The notes under the pieces: generated by a model
The model's input: the letters and a program-made list of their open reading frames with translations, nothing else
The model's database searches: none
Told to the model about the DNA's origin: nothing
From: Microbacterium sp. 4R-513
Lineage (GTDB): Bacteria > Actinomycetota > Actinomycetes > Actinomycetales > Microbacteriaceae
Assembly (NCBI RefSeq): GCF_011046485.1
Contig: NZ_CP049256.1
Location: 3,720,001 to 3,784,000, forward strand
Direction: 5' to 3'
DNA length: 64,000 nt
In this document: piece by piece, positions 49,366-57,103 of the stretch
How the letters are laid out: every line of letters begins with the position of its first letter
Numbering within the stretch: the stretch's first letter is position 1
Made by a program: the position numbers and the translations under genes

Positions 49366-50018
49366 CACTCGCCGCCTTCCTGCGTCGCGAACTGTCCGGA
49401 GTAGATGGACTGGTCGAACGCGATGTCGAGTTCGTAGACGTAGGAGCCGACCGTCTGCTGACCCGTCGACAGCGAACGGCCGTCGACCGACGACACGCCT
49501 GCCAGGCCGCGGATGCCGCGCACCGTGGCCGGCAGGTCGATCGGCGTGGGGCTCTCGAGCGTGAGCGTGCCGGTGAGACCGATCTCCGTCGCCGGGTCGG
49601 CGGTCTGCGGCACTCCGCCGCTCACGACATCGAACCCGACCAGGGTGACGTCGGGCGGCAGCGCGCTGCGGATGGACGCCACGATCGGGGACCACGCGAA
49701 GTCGCCGCCCATCGCATCGGAGCGGAATGACTGCAGCTCCTGCTCCGTCGCGAGCGCGCCGCTGACGTCGGACAGGCCCGCGAGCTCCGAGGTGAGGAGG
49801 TTCGTCTGCGCCTGCTGCGCCGCGAGCTGCTGGTCGGCGAGGAGTTTGAGCGCGAAGGCGCCCATGATGATGAGGACGGCCGCGACGACTGCCGCGAGCA
49901 CACCCCAGACCCAGCCGCGGGCGAGAGAGGCGCGGCGACGACGCTCGATCTCGACCGGCGGCATGAGGTTGACGCGCGGCACGCCGGCGAACGCCAGCGC
50001 GGGTGCTGTGCGGGCCAT
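49365..50018 (-). CDS. pilN: PilN-like pilus alignment protein
   Basis: Bitopic protein of 217 aa. The N-terminal cytoplasmic motif VNLMPPVEIERRR (family INLLP) is the peptide that docks into PilM. A membrane segment (GWVWGVLAAVVAAVLIIMGAFALKLLAD) and coiled coil follow, then an extracellular domain. Overlaps both pilM and pilO by one base in TGATG junctions. Confidence 0.88.
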   Translation of the reverse strand: MARTAPALAFAGVPRVNLMPPVEIERRRRASLARGWVWGVLAAVVAAVLIIMGAFALKLLADQQLAAQQAQTNLLTSELAGLSDVSGALATEQELQSFRSDAMGGDFAWSPIVASIRSALPPDVTLVGFDVVSGGVPQTADPATEIGLTGTLTLESPTPIDLPATVRGIRGLAGVSSVDGRSLSTGQQTVGSYVYELDIAFDQSIYSGQFATQEGGE

Positions 50019-51058
50019 CAGTTCCCCTCCCCGAGCAGGATGCCGAGCGTGCTGACGGCGTTGAACGCAAGCTCTTCGGGGAGAGCGAGCCCGCTGCTGA
50101 TCTTCACGACATCGGCGACGTGGATGCCTCGCACCGGAACGTCGAAGGCGCGGGTGAGCGACTCGGACACCCCGTGCGCGAGGAAGCCGGCGCCGCTCAC
50201 CGCCACCGCCGAGATGCGCGGGGCGCCGGGCCGGTTCGTGAAGAACGACACCGTGCTGCGGATGCGGCTGACGAGGTCGGCGACCGAGGGATCCCCGGCA
50301 CCGCCCGTCCGCAGCGCGGCCCGCGTGCGCGTGACGCTGGCCGGCATGGGGGGCACGGTCTCTAGGGCGAACTCCTCGACCGGCACGTCGACGAGAGAGT
50401 TGAGCGCTTCGTCGCGTCGCCGCACGGCGGCCGTCGCGACGTCGGCGGGAAGGATGCGCACGAAGTGCGGCACCCCGTCGGTGGCGATCACGACGTGCGA
50501 TGTGTGGTCGCCGACGTGGATCATCGCGATCGTGTCGCCCGCGACGGCGATGCGCTTGGCCACCCGCGCGAGACCGAACGGCACGAGGTCGACCGCCCGG
50601 GTCTTGAGCTTCGCGCGGTCGGTCGTGGCGATGAGCTGTTCGATCGTCTCGGCCACGGCCGCGACGAGGAGTCCCGACACCTGGTCGCCGATCTGCGACA
50701 CCGGGTAGAAGTCCAGCACCGCCTGATTGGCGGGCACGGGCAGGAGGTCCTGCACTTGGTACGGAAGCGCCTGACGGAGCATCTCGGGCGCCATCGCCTG
50801 CGTCGTGTACTCGCGCACGAGGATCCGGCGGCTTCCCACACCGAGCGTCACCTCACGCCCCTTGAACGCGAAGGTCGACCACAACTGCCGCAGCGCCATC
50901 GCCACGACATCCCGATCGATCACCTCCGAGTCCCGCGCCGCCTCCTCCGGCAGCGCGATCTCGCCCGCCGCGACGAGGACGGGAGTCTTGCCACGCCGTA
51001 TCTCTACGGCACGCACACTCTCTTCTGTTATCTCCAGGCCGACCACTGTCGATGCCAT
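50018..51058 (-). CDS. pilM: PilM, actin-like pilus assembly protein
   Basis: Cytoplasmic actin-fold ATPase-like protein of 346 aa. VGLEITEESVRAVEIRRGKT at the N-terminus is the phosphate-1 strand; VREYTTQAMAPEMLRQALPYQVQDLLPVP and the C-terminal VSGAGFLAHGVSESLTRAFDVPVRGIHVADVV complete the fold. PilM binds the PilN N-terminal peptide and connects the motor to PilNO. The ATG is 21 bp after the prepilin peptidase stop. Confidence 0.9.
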   Translation of the reverse strand: MASTVVGLEITEESVRAVEIRRGKTPVLVAAGEIALPEEAARDSEVIDRDVVAMALRQLWSTFAFKGREVTLGVGSRRILVREYTTQAMAPEMLRQALPYQVQDLLPVPANQAVLDFYPVSQIGDQVSGLLVAAVAETIEQLIATTDRAKLKTRAVDLVPFGLARVAKRIAVAGDTIAMIHVGDHTSHVVIATDGVPHFVRILPADVATAAVRRRDEALNSLVDVPVEEFALETVPPMPASVTRTRAALRTGGAGDPSVADLVSRIRSTVSFFTNRPGAPRISAVAVSGAGFLAHGVSESLTRAFDVPVRGIHVADVVKISSGLALPEELAFNAVSTLGILLGEGN

Positions 51059-51079
51059 GTTTCCCTCTCCCCTGCCTGC

Positions 51080-51895
51080 TCAGAGTCCGAGCAGGCTGAC
51101 GTACCAGGCGCCGAGCGCCTGCCCCATAAAGATTCCGACCCATGCTCCGGCGAGCATCCACGGGCCGAAAGGAATCGCTGAGCGCCGCCCGGCGCGGCGC
51201 ACAGCGATGAGTGCGAGTCCGAACAGTCCGCCGAGCACGAAGGCTGCGAACGCCCCGACGGCGAGGGCTCCCCAGCCCAGCCACCCGAGATAGAGACCGA
51301 CGACGCCGGCCAGCTTGACGTCTCCGCCGCCCATTCCGTCGGGACGGATGAGGCGGATGACGAAATAGAAGCCGTAGAGGATCGCCATGCCGATGACGGC
51401 CGTCAGCAGCCGGCCCCAGTCCGCGCCCAGCACGCAGGCTGCCGTGAGCAGAACGCCGGCGACGACGTAGCTCGGCAGGACGATCGCGTTCGGAAGGCGG
51501 TGTGTGTCGAGGTCGATCAGCGTCAGCACGACGCTGATCGCCGCGAAGTAGAGGAACGCGACCAGCACCGCATACGTCGCCGGGAGGGGTGCGGTGCTGG
51601 TCGCGAGTGTGAGCCAGGCGACGAGCGCGAAGAAGACGCCCGTGATCGCCTCGACGATCGGATACCGCGGCGAGATGCCCTTCCCGCACGACGCGCAGCG
51701 CCCGCGCAGGATGAGCCACCCGCCGACGGGCACGTTGTGCCACGGCTTGATGGCCGCATCGCAGTGGGGGCACCGGCTCTCGCGCGCGAGCGGCATGCCG
51801 GCGGGCACGCGCACGGCCACGACGTTCAGGAAGGAGCCGATGATGAGGCCCAGAATGCCTGAGACGACGACGGTGAAGGGGACGAGGACGGCCAC
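51080..51895 (-). CDS. pilD: Prepilin peptidase (PilD type A24)
   Basis: Membrane aspartyl protease and N-methylase that processes prepilins. 271 aa. The N-terminal methylase domain has the zinc tetracysteine CPHCDAAIKPWHN then GRCASCGKGISPRYP. Catalytic aspartates are in LTLIDLDTHRLPN and RPDGMGGGDVKLAGVVGLYLG (GxGD motif). About seven membrane segments. GTG start at 51895, one base after the PilX-like stop. It would process the four pilin-like proteins encoded just upstream. Confidence 0.95.
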   Translation of the reverse strand: MAVLVPFTVVVSGILGLIIGSFLNVVAVRVPAGMPLARESRCPHCDAAIKPWHNVPVGGWLILRGRCASCGKGISPRYPIVEAITGVFFALVAWLTLATSTAPLPATYAVLVAFLYFAAISVVLTLIDLDTHRLPNAIVLPSYVVAGVLLTAACVLGADWGRLLTAVIGMAILYGFYFVIRLIRPDGMGGGDVKLAGVVGLYLGWLGWGALAVGAFAAFVLGGLFGLALIAVRRAGRRSAIPFGPWMLAGAWVGIFMGQALGAWYVSLLGL

Positions 51896-51896
51896 G

Positions 51897-53516
51897 CTAC
51901 TTCTCCGACTGGTAGACGAGGCCGTCGAGACGCTGCACGAGCGTGCTCGAGTCGATGATGCCGCCGGATCCCTTGATCGTGCAGCCGAGGCTGGGAAGAG
52001 CCGTGCCCCAGCTCATCGGCTTGCAGGTGTAGGCAGACCCCGAGTGGAAGTTCGTGGTGTCGTCTGTGTACAGCTGACCCGCGAAGCTCGCCGTGACCGT
52101 ACCGCTGAGGCCGCACGGCGAGTAGATCATGACGCTGATGTTCGACGCGATCGAGCCGGTGGTGCCGAACCCGTCCTGCGCGTTGCGCGTGCCCGAGCTT
52201 CCGCACGTCGGCTTCGGGTCGCCCGACGCGTCGCGGTCGTCGCGGTTGCCGTCCGCATGGACGAACAGCAGCTGGAAGTTGCTGCCGGCGGCGGCCGTGA
52301 GACCACCCAGCGAGATCGTGAGTCCCTGGTCCTTCGGCGAGATGACGACGACGTTTCGGGTGACGGGCACGGATCCGGTCAGATCCAGCTTGACGTCCTT
52401 CGTGCACCCACTGAAGTTGAGGACGAGCGGGGTCGTGCCCGAAGAAAGCAGTGGCTTGACCTTGGCCGTGGCGGTGTTCGCGTTCTGCAGATCGCTCGCG
52501 CAGTTGATGGGCGCGGACGTTCCCCAGCTCGACGCGCCGTCGAGGTCGATCCACTTCGTCGCGGCGCGTAACCATGCGAGCGTCGGGTCGAACACGGGGT
52601 CCGATGGCGAGTTCTGGGTCACGGCCCCGGTCGTCCAGGCCGGCAAGTCGACAACCGCCGTGCCCTTCGTCGTCACCGTGCCGCCGACCGTCGCAGCGCC
52701 ACCGCCCGTCGCGTTGAGTTTGATGTTTCCCTTGGCCGAAATGTACCCGGCGACAGTCGGATTGCCGTTGGCGTCGAAGGAAACCGTGCCGTTGGTGGTG
52801 ATGTTGCCAGCGCTCGTGCTGCCCGCTCGGGCGTTGACGTGCCACGACTGGGAGTTGCTCGAGACGTTGCCGCTCGCGTAGATGTCGCCGTTGACGATGC
52901 ATCCGGTGCTGAGGCTCACGGTGCCGTTCAGGACATACAGGTCGCCGTCGAGCGTGCCGCCGTTAGGGCATGCCCAGTTTCCGTTCCGGAGCACGAGGTC
53001 GCCTGTGTAGTGCGACACGCTCTGCGAGACGCTGCCCGAGAAGTAGGTGACGACGCCGCCCGGGACGTTCGAGTACGTGACAGTCCACGGATAAACGGAG
53101 TCGATCGTGGTGGTCGCGCCGTCGGGGCCCGTGCCGGTCGTGCGGAAGACGACGTACTTCGAGGTGCTCGACGGGCACCCCAGCGTGACGCCGGCGTCCG
53201 TGGCCGAGGTCGGCTTGGTACCGCTCGTCGAATAGATCTTGGTGGTGTAGGTCGGGTTGGTGCCGGTGAGCGTCGTCGCCGTGCACCCGGCGGTAACGGC
53301 CGCAACCCCCACATCGCGGCCGGATTCGGCAGCGATGAAGGCCTCGGTACGGTCTTTGTTGGTGTCGTTGGCGCCGATCGTGAACATGACGGATGCCGCG
53401 ATCGTCGCCGCGACGATGAAGCCGACGAACATCACCACGACCACCGTGACGAGGATCGCGCCGCTCTCGTCGCTGCGGAACTTCGCCCGCGCGAGCAGTC
53501 GCTGAATCACCAACAT
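51897..53516 (-). CDS. PilX-like minor pilin with a large beta-helix-like domain
   Basis: 539 aa. Residues 14-48 (FRSDESGAILVTVVVVMFVGF and on) form a pilin-like or PilX-type N-terminal helix without the usual G/F processing site. About residues 175-290 repeat short strands with turn Gly/Asp/Asn (GGTLDGDLYVLNGTVSL, GCIVNGDIYASGNV, AGNITTNGTVSFDANG, GYISAKGNIKLNATGG, GGTVTTKGTAVVD), resembling bactofilin or other right-handed beta-helices. A C-terminal domain follows with several Cys (CSGC absent; FSGCTKDVKL, CGSSG, SPCGLSG, YTCKPM). Size and place suggest a tip or adhesive subunit, which is inference. Its ATG overlaps the PilW-like gene by ten bases. Confidence 0.75.
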   Translation of the reverse strand: MLVIQRLLARAKFRSDESGAILVTVVVVMFVGFIVAATIAASVMFTIGANDTNKDRTEAFIAAESGRDVGVAAVTAGCTATTLTGTNPTYTTKIYSTSGTKPTSATDAGVTLGCPSSTSKYVVFRTTGTGPDGATTTIDSVYPWTVTYSNVPGGVVTYFSGSVSQSVSHYTGDLVLRNGNWACPNGGTLDGDLYVLNGTVSLSTGCIVNGDIYASGNVSSNSQSWHVNARAGSTSAGNITTNGTVSFDANGNPTVAGYISAKGNIKLNATGGGAATVGGTVTTKGTAVVDLPAWTTGAVTQNSPSDPVFDPTLAWLRAATKWIDLDGASSWGTSAPINCASDLQNANTATAKVKPLLSSGTTPLVLNFSGCTKDVKLDLTGSVPVTRNVVVISPKDQGLTISLGGLTAAAGSNFQLLFVHADGNRDDRDASGDPKPTCGSSGTRNAQDGFGTTGSIASNISVMIYSPCGLSGTVTASFAGQLYTDDTTNFHSGSAYTCKPMSWGTALPSLGCTIKGSGGIIDSSTLVQRLDGLVYQSEK

Positions 53517-54034
53517 CCGCCGTTACCTGTTTCTTGATCTGATCGAACTGCGACGTCGCCGCTAATCCGCACCGGAGCGGATTCCGTCTGGATGTCGAAG
53601 CTGTAAGAGAGAACGCCGTTCGTGAGGGTGAAGTAGGGCGCTCCGCCGACCGCCTTGATGGCGGGCTTCCACGCCGGCCAGGTAGTGCCGATAGACGTGG
53701 AAGATGTTGCGACCTGCACGCCCGTGGAGGCGACCTTGAATCCCTGACACTTAAGCGCTGTACCGTCGAGGGAGGTGCGCACGCGGAGCTCATCTCCCGC
53801 ACCGTTGACGCTGAGATAGAGCGAGTTTCGTACGGCCCGCTCGATCATCGACCCAACGACTTGGCCACGATTGGTGCTGCCGGTCACGCTCGTCACTTGA
53901 TCCTGCGTCTTCCAGGAATTCACGAAGATTGAAGCGATCGCAATCATGATGATCCCGGTCACGACCAGCACGACTATGAGCTCAATCAGCCCCAGCCCGG
54001 AGTCATCATCGCGCTTCGACGTGTGATGGGTCAT
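53507..54034 (-). CDS. PilW-like minor pilin
   Basis: 175 aa. Type IV prepilin signal: DDDSGLGLIELIVVLVVTGI, cleaved after Gly with Leu in place of the usual Phe, Glu at +5 followed by a hydrophobic helix. The globular part has a possible disulfide (CQGF ... GGCW at the C-terminus). ATG at 54034, overlapping the upstream pilin stop (ATGA). Its position among minor pilins fits PilW/PilJ-type subunits that prime assembly. Confidence 0.8.
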   Translation of the reverse strand: MTHHTSKRDDDSGLGLIELIVVLVVTGIIMIAIASIFVNSWKTQDQVTSVTGSTNRGQVVGSMIERAVRNSLYLSVNGAGDELRVRTSLDGTALKCQGFKVASTGVQVATSSTSIGTTWPAWKPAIKAVGGAPYFTLTNGVLSYSFDIQTESAPVRISGDVAVRSDQETGNGGCW

Positions 54035-54420
54035 GGGATATAGACGAGTGCTGTGGTGGAGGCGAGGACTTTGCCGTCGCCGGTGATCTGCAGAGAGAGT
54101 CGCGCGGCTCGACCGGAACTGCAATTTGTGACGGTTCCCGCTACGACCAAATCCCGACCGCGACCATCTTTCAGCGGGGTGGCGGACGGTGACGGAGTGG
54201 CGATCGAATTGAGCGCCGAGCAGGAGTGCGCGTCGCGCGCCTCCTCCACGAGGGCGTTGAGGTATCGAGTAGCGGTCGCCGTCGACGATTGCCTAGCCGA
54301 CTGGGAGATCCCCTGCCACAGTCCCGGCAATATGGCGACCGCCACCACCGCGAGGAGGAAGATCGCTATAACCACCTCGACCAGACCAAAGCCCTGATCG
54401 GCTCTATTTCTACCCGACAT
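54031..54420 (-). CDS. PilV-like minor pilin
   Basis: 129 aa. Prepilin signal ADQGFGLVEVVIAIFLLAVV (cleavage after Gly, then FGLVEV with Glu at +5). The short globular domain has two Cys (HSCSALN, TNCSSG). It follows pilA by 62 bp and overlaps the next pilin gene. It matches the PilV/GspI-like minor pilin profile by size and order. Confidence 0.8.
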   Translation of the reverse strand: MSGRNRADQGFGLVEVVIAIFLLAVVAVAILPGLWQGISQSARQSSTATATRYLNALVEEARDAHSCSALNSIATPSPSATPLKDGRGRDLVVAGTVTNCSSGRAARLSLQITGDGKVLASTTALVYIP

Positions 54421-54482
54421 CTGCAGCTCCGAAGTTGGGACTCGGAGCTGGCGTACTGGACGCCAGCTCCGAGCTCGGCGTG

Positions 54483-54869
54483 CTAGGAGCAGCCCGGTCC
54501 GGACTTGTACGACTGAGCCGTCGCCGGCAGGTCAGTGTTCGTGGCCGTGGCGCAGACCGAGTCGATGGTGGCAGTCGCACCCGGCTTGCCCGCCACGGTG
54601 ATCTTGGTGTCGCCGGTCTTGTATTCAGTCGGGGTCTCGCCGTTTGCGAGCTGAGCCGACCACTGAGTCGCCGCAGCCGCCGCAACGGACTTGGTCGCGT
54701 TGATCCGCGCGTTCTCCTGGATGCTGCCGAAGACCGGGATGGCGATCGCGACGAGGATGCCGAGGATGACCACGACGATGATGAGCTCGATCAGCGAGAA
54801 GCCCTTCTCGCCGTTCTCCTCGCGACGCTGCTTTGCGGACTCGAGGTAGTTGTGAATTGTTGCACGCAC
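54483..54869 (-). CDS. pilA: Major pilin (type IVa-like prepilin)
   Basis: 128 aa. Prepilin leader ends EENGEKG followed by FSLIELIIVVVILGILVAIAIPVF, the canonical processing site with Phe at +1 and Glu at +5. The C-terminal domain is small with a Cys pair (DSVCAT ... GPGCS) forming a likely disulfide loop. First gene of the operon and so the likely major subunit. GTG start at 54869 with AAGGAG seven bases upstream; that box abuts a long hairpin in the leader. Confidence 0.93.
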   Translation of the reverse strand: MRATIHNYLESAKQRREENGEKGFSLIELIIVVVILGILVAIAIPVFGSIQENARINATKSVAAAAATQWSAQLANGETPTEYKTGDTKITVAGKPGATATIDSVCATATNTDLPATAQSYKSGPGCS

Positions 54870-54880
54870 GTGCGTTCTCC

Positions 54881-54943
54881 TTGTTTGAGGACAGGTGTAT
54901 AGACAGCTCTGACTAGACCGGTTTCACACCAGTCCTCGAACAA
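54881..54943 (-). promoter_or_regulatory. Leader hairpin directly upstream of the pilA ribosome binding site
   Basis: Inverted repeat with 18-base arms (54881-54898 and 54926-54943), 16 of 18 positions paired, 27-base loop. On the minus-strand RNA the 3' arm ends in CAA, immediately followed by GGAG, so the stem touches the AAGGAG box. It may control translation or transcription of the pil operon. Confidence 0.6.
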
Positions 54944-55134
54944 CCCCAAGTAGCGATGTTCCGGCACGCCGAAGCGTCCGGCCCCCAGATATCCCCAGTT
55001 ACGTGTCCCAGTCTTCGCAGAGCTGGGTTTTGGAATACACGCGCTGCGTGGATCCCCTCCCGCATGACAGTGTGAGAGGTTTCTCATCAAAGGTCAAGTG
55101 CTGATCATCACGAATCCGCAACGCCGCCCGTGAT
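54944..55134. other. Non-coding region upstream of pilA
   Basis: 191 bp with noticeably more A/T than the surroundings (for example GTGTGAGAGGTTTCTCATCAAAGG). It should hold the pil operon promoter. I see no confident -10/-35 pair. GAGAGGTTTCTC at 55074-55085 is a small inverted repeat that could be an operator. Confidence 0.4.
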
Positions 55135-55163
55135 ACCCGGTATCAGCCGGAGTGATACCGGGT
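55135..55163 (-). terminator. Terminator of the DUF1905 gene
   Basis: Perfect 10-bp stem ACCCGGTATC / GATACCGGGT with a nine-base loop, ending directly at the stop codon. No T-run. The first arm also forms a GATACC-C-GGTATC palindrome with the bases beside it. Confidence 0.6.
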
Positions 55164-55460
55164 TCAGCCGTCCAGCACTTGGAGGTGCACCGAGACCGAG
55201 CCGCCGTCGACGAGGTGCTCGGCATCCCGAACCGCCTTCTTGAGCGGCAGCACGTAGGCCTCGTGCGACGAGTCGGGGAAGATCGACGTGCGCCACTCGG
55301 ACGCTCCGACGCGGGCGATCACGCGCACGGAGCCGAAGCCGCGGAAGGGGCGAGGGATCTCGCGGATCTGCTCGCTCAGGTCAGCCGGCAGCGCCGTGAA
55401 GAACCAGGAATCGGTGCGGGCGTCCCAGCGGAAGATCTCGCCCTCGAACTCCACGATCAT
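55164..55460 (-). CDS. DUF1905 domain protein
   Basis: 98 aa. MIVEFEGEIFRWDARTDSWFFTALP and RGFGSVRVIARVGASEWRTSIFPD are typical of the DUF1905 beta-barrel family, whose function is unknown. The ATG at 55460 lies seven bases after TACGCT. The CGGAGG between them is too close to serve as a ribosome binding site, so a leaderless or near-leaderless start is likely. Confidence 0.88.
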   Translation of the reverse strand: MIVEFEGEIFRWDARTDSWFFTALPADLSEQIREIPRPFRGFGSVRVIARVGASEWRTSIFPDSSHEAYVLPLKKAVRDAEHLVDGGSVSVHLQVLDG

Positions 55461-55467
55461 GCCTCCG

Positions 55468-55473
55468 AGCGTA
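55468..55473 (-). promoter_or_regulatory. -10 box TACGCT of the DUF1905 gene
   Basis: On the minus strand TACGCT, seven bases, then ATG. Confidence 0.5.
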
Positions 55474-55527
55474 GCCAGCGGTGACGACAGCCCGCGAAGC
55501 GGGCCCCATCGCCCACGCCCGCCTGAC

Positions 55528-55570
55528 GCCGTGCGTGCTGCCCCTGATCCGGGAGACCAGCACGCACGGC
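55528..55570. repeat. Perfect 13-bp inverted repeat with 17-base loop
   Basis: GCCGTGCGTGCTG and its complement CAGCACGCACGGC. It could terminate minus-strand readthrough from the glycosyltransferase gene, or be the end of a lost element. Confidence 0.6.
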
Positions 55571-55858
55571 GCTGCGCGAGGTGTCCGGTTGAGTGCGCGT
55601 CCGGACTCGGATCGCTCCTTCGTCGCCCCGTCTCTTGCGAAAGGGCGGGTAACAGGTGTATTCCTGTGCTGTTGCAACACCTCGCACTTGGGAGATTCCG
55701 CACGATGATGTGCAGAAAGCGAGGAGACCAGGACTGCTGACGCGGGTGCGATGCGGCGACGGCGACGTTCGTCGCGGAGTGATCGCCCGAACAACCGCGA
55801 ACACCATGCGCATGAATGACAACGCTGCCGCGCAGTCGTTGTCCGGTAGACGGGGAAG

Positions 55859-55935
55859 GGCTGAGCTGCTTGTCGAAGGGTCGTACTCCGGGGCATATCC
55901 GGGGGCTTGGGTGCGCCCCTTCGGCAAGCTCAGCC
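55859..55935. repeat. Inverted pair of the dispersed CTTGTCGAAGGG element
   Basis: The left arm (55859-55880) contains CTGAGCTGCTTGTCGAAGGG and the right arm (55917-55935) CCCTTCGGCAAGCTCAGCC. Both are diverged copies of the unit in the 56888-57103 array and could pair as a long stem. Confidence 0.7.
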
Positions 55936-56034
55936 GTCCCTGAGCACCGACCGCGCACCGTTGCGAGACGCCGTCCGGGGCGAGCGCTGACGCGGACTGA
56001 CAGAGCAGGTCGGACGGCCCTCCAGGGGCAGCCG

Positions 56035-56865
56035 TCAGCGGCCGAACTCGGGCGTCCAGTCGTCATCGACCGGCGACCAGATGTCGGCCGAGACGTCGTC
56101 GAAGTCGCGGGATCCGGATGACGCGGCATCCGCTCGGCGATGCCAGGCGGCCCCCTCCGGCCAGCTCGCCGCGAAGGTCGGAACGACCCGCCACACGCGC
56201 CGCCAGAGGCCGCGCTGGGTCGTGAGCGGGCGCGCCGAGACGGGCATGCGCAGCTCGGGGTCGTATCGAACGCCGTCCGACGGACGCAGGCGGATCGTCA
56301 GGTCGAGGTCGTCGTGGATGCCCGCGTTCGTGCGGTCGACCTGGTCGCGCACCCGGTTCCACACCGACGTGCGCATGGCGAAGTTCGACCCGAAGACGAG
56401 CGGGATGCCGAGGAACTTCTTGATCCAGTAGTGCCCTCCCCCGACGTACCAGTGCTCGCCGAGGTAGTTGACGAGGGGACTTGCGCCGTAGAACTCCGCT
56501 CCCCCCGTCAGCACGCCGAGGCCGGGATCGGCGACGAAGGCGCGCACGAGCCGGGCGATCCAGTCGGGGTGGGGGCGGGAGTCCGCGTCGAGGCGGGCGA
56601 TGATATCGGCCGTCCCGCGCGCCTCGTCGTAGCCGCGCGCGGCCGCGGGCCAGATGCCGACGAGCGGCTCCTCGATCACGTCGACACCGTGCGCGCGCGC
56701 GACGGCGGCGGAGGCATCCGTGCTCGCGTTGTCGACCACGATGACGCGGTCGGCGGGATGCGTCTGCGCCGCGAGCGCCGTCAGACAGGCGTCGAGGAAT
56801 TCGGCGTCGTCACGGCACGGAACGACGACCGTGACGCGCGGCGAGAAGGACACGAGGTGAACCAT
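56035..56865 (-). CDS. Family 2 glycosyltransferase
   Basis: GT-A fold glycosyltransferase of 276 aa. SPRVTVVVPCRDDAEFLDACLTAL opens the nucleotide-sugar domain; the metal-binding DXD is in IIARLDADSRPHPDW; GIHDDLDLTIRLR is the acceptor-side motif. No membrane segment, so it works at the cytosolic face, probably on wall or lipid-linked glycan. Start is ATG at 56865 (GGAG three bases upstream) or GTG at 56853, which is seven bases after TATGGT and could be leaderless. Sequence upstream of it is the repeat array. Confidence 0.88.
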   Translation of the reverse strand: MVHLVSFSPRVTVVVPCRDDAEFLDACLTALAAQTHPADRVIVVDNASTDASAAVARAHGVDVIEEPLVGIWPAAARGYDEARGTADIIARLDADSRPHPDWIARLVRAFVADPGLGVLTGGAEFYGASPLVNYLGEHWYVGGGHYWIKKFLGIPLVFGSNFAMRTSVWNRVRDQVDRTNAGIHDDLDLTIRLRPSDGVRYDPELRMPVSARPLTTQRGLWRRVWRVVPTFAASWPEGAAWHRRADAASSGSRDFDDVSADIWSPVDDDWTPEFGR

Positions 56866-56887
56866 ACTCTCCGCCGGGCGGGGAGGC

Positions 56888-57103
56888 GTTCGACCCTTCG
56901 ACAAGCTCAGGGACCGGTCACCGGCGGCAGCGGGTTCGACCCTTCGACAAGCTCAGGGACCGGGTCGGGGGCGGCGGCGGGTTCGACCCTTCGACAAGCT
57001 CAGGGACCGGGTCGGGGGCGGCGGCGGGTTCGACCCTTCGACAAGCTCAGGGACCGGTCACCGGCGGCGGCGGGTTCGGCCCTTCGACGAGCTCAGGGAC
57101 CGG
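56888..57103. repeat. Array of five 46-47 bp repeats with core CCCTGAGCTTGTCGAAGGG
   Basis: Units start at 56888, 56934, 56981, 57028 and 57074. Each has the 19-bp core (plus-strand sense CCCTTCGACAAGCTCAGGG) and a GC-rich spacer of two alternating types (GGTCACCGGCGGCGG or GGGTCGGGGGCGGCGG). The fifth copy is slightly diverged and holds the MFS stop codon. The core resembles dispersed intergenic elements that I recall from Microbacteriaceae genomes. No transposase is adjacent. Confidence 0.85.

Larger units (their letters stand above)
55474..56034. other. 561-bp stretch without a convincing gene
   Basis: No reading frame here has recognisable domains or a credible ribosome binding site. It contains a GCCCGC-GAA-GCGGGC hairpin (55490-55504), a perfect 13-bp inverted repeat (55528-55540 with 55558-55570), the palindrome TGTTGCAACA (55670-55679) and an inverted pair of the TTGTCGAAGGG repeat (55859-55935). 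It could be a decayed gene. Confidence 0.6.

Noticed and set aside
55457..55927. 156-codon minus-strand frame between DUF1905 and the glycosyltransferase
   Set aside because: It starts inside a repeat element, lacks a ribosome binding site and any recognisable motif, and runs into the DUF1905 promoter.
56888..57103. CRISPR array
   Set aside because: Spacers are nearly identical to each other and no cas gene is present, so this is a tandem repeat.
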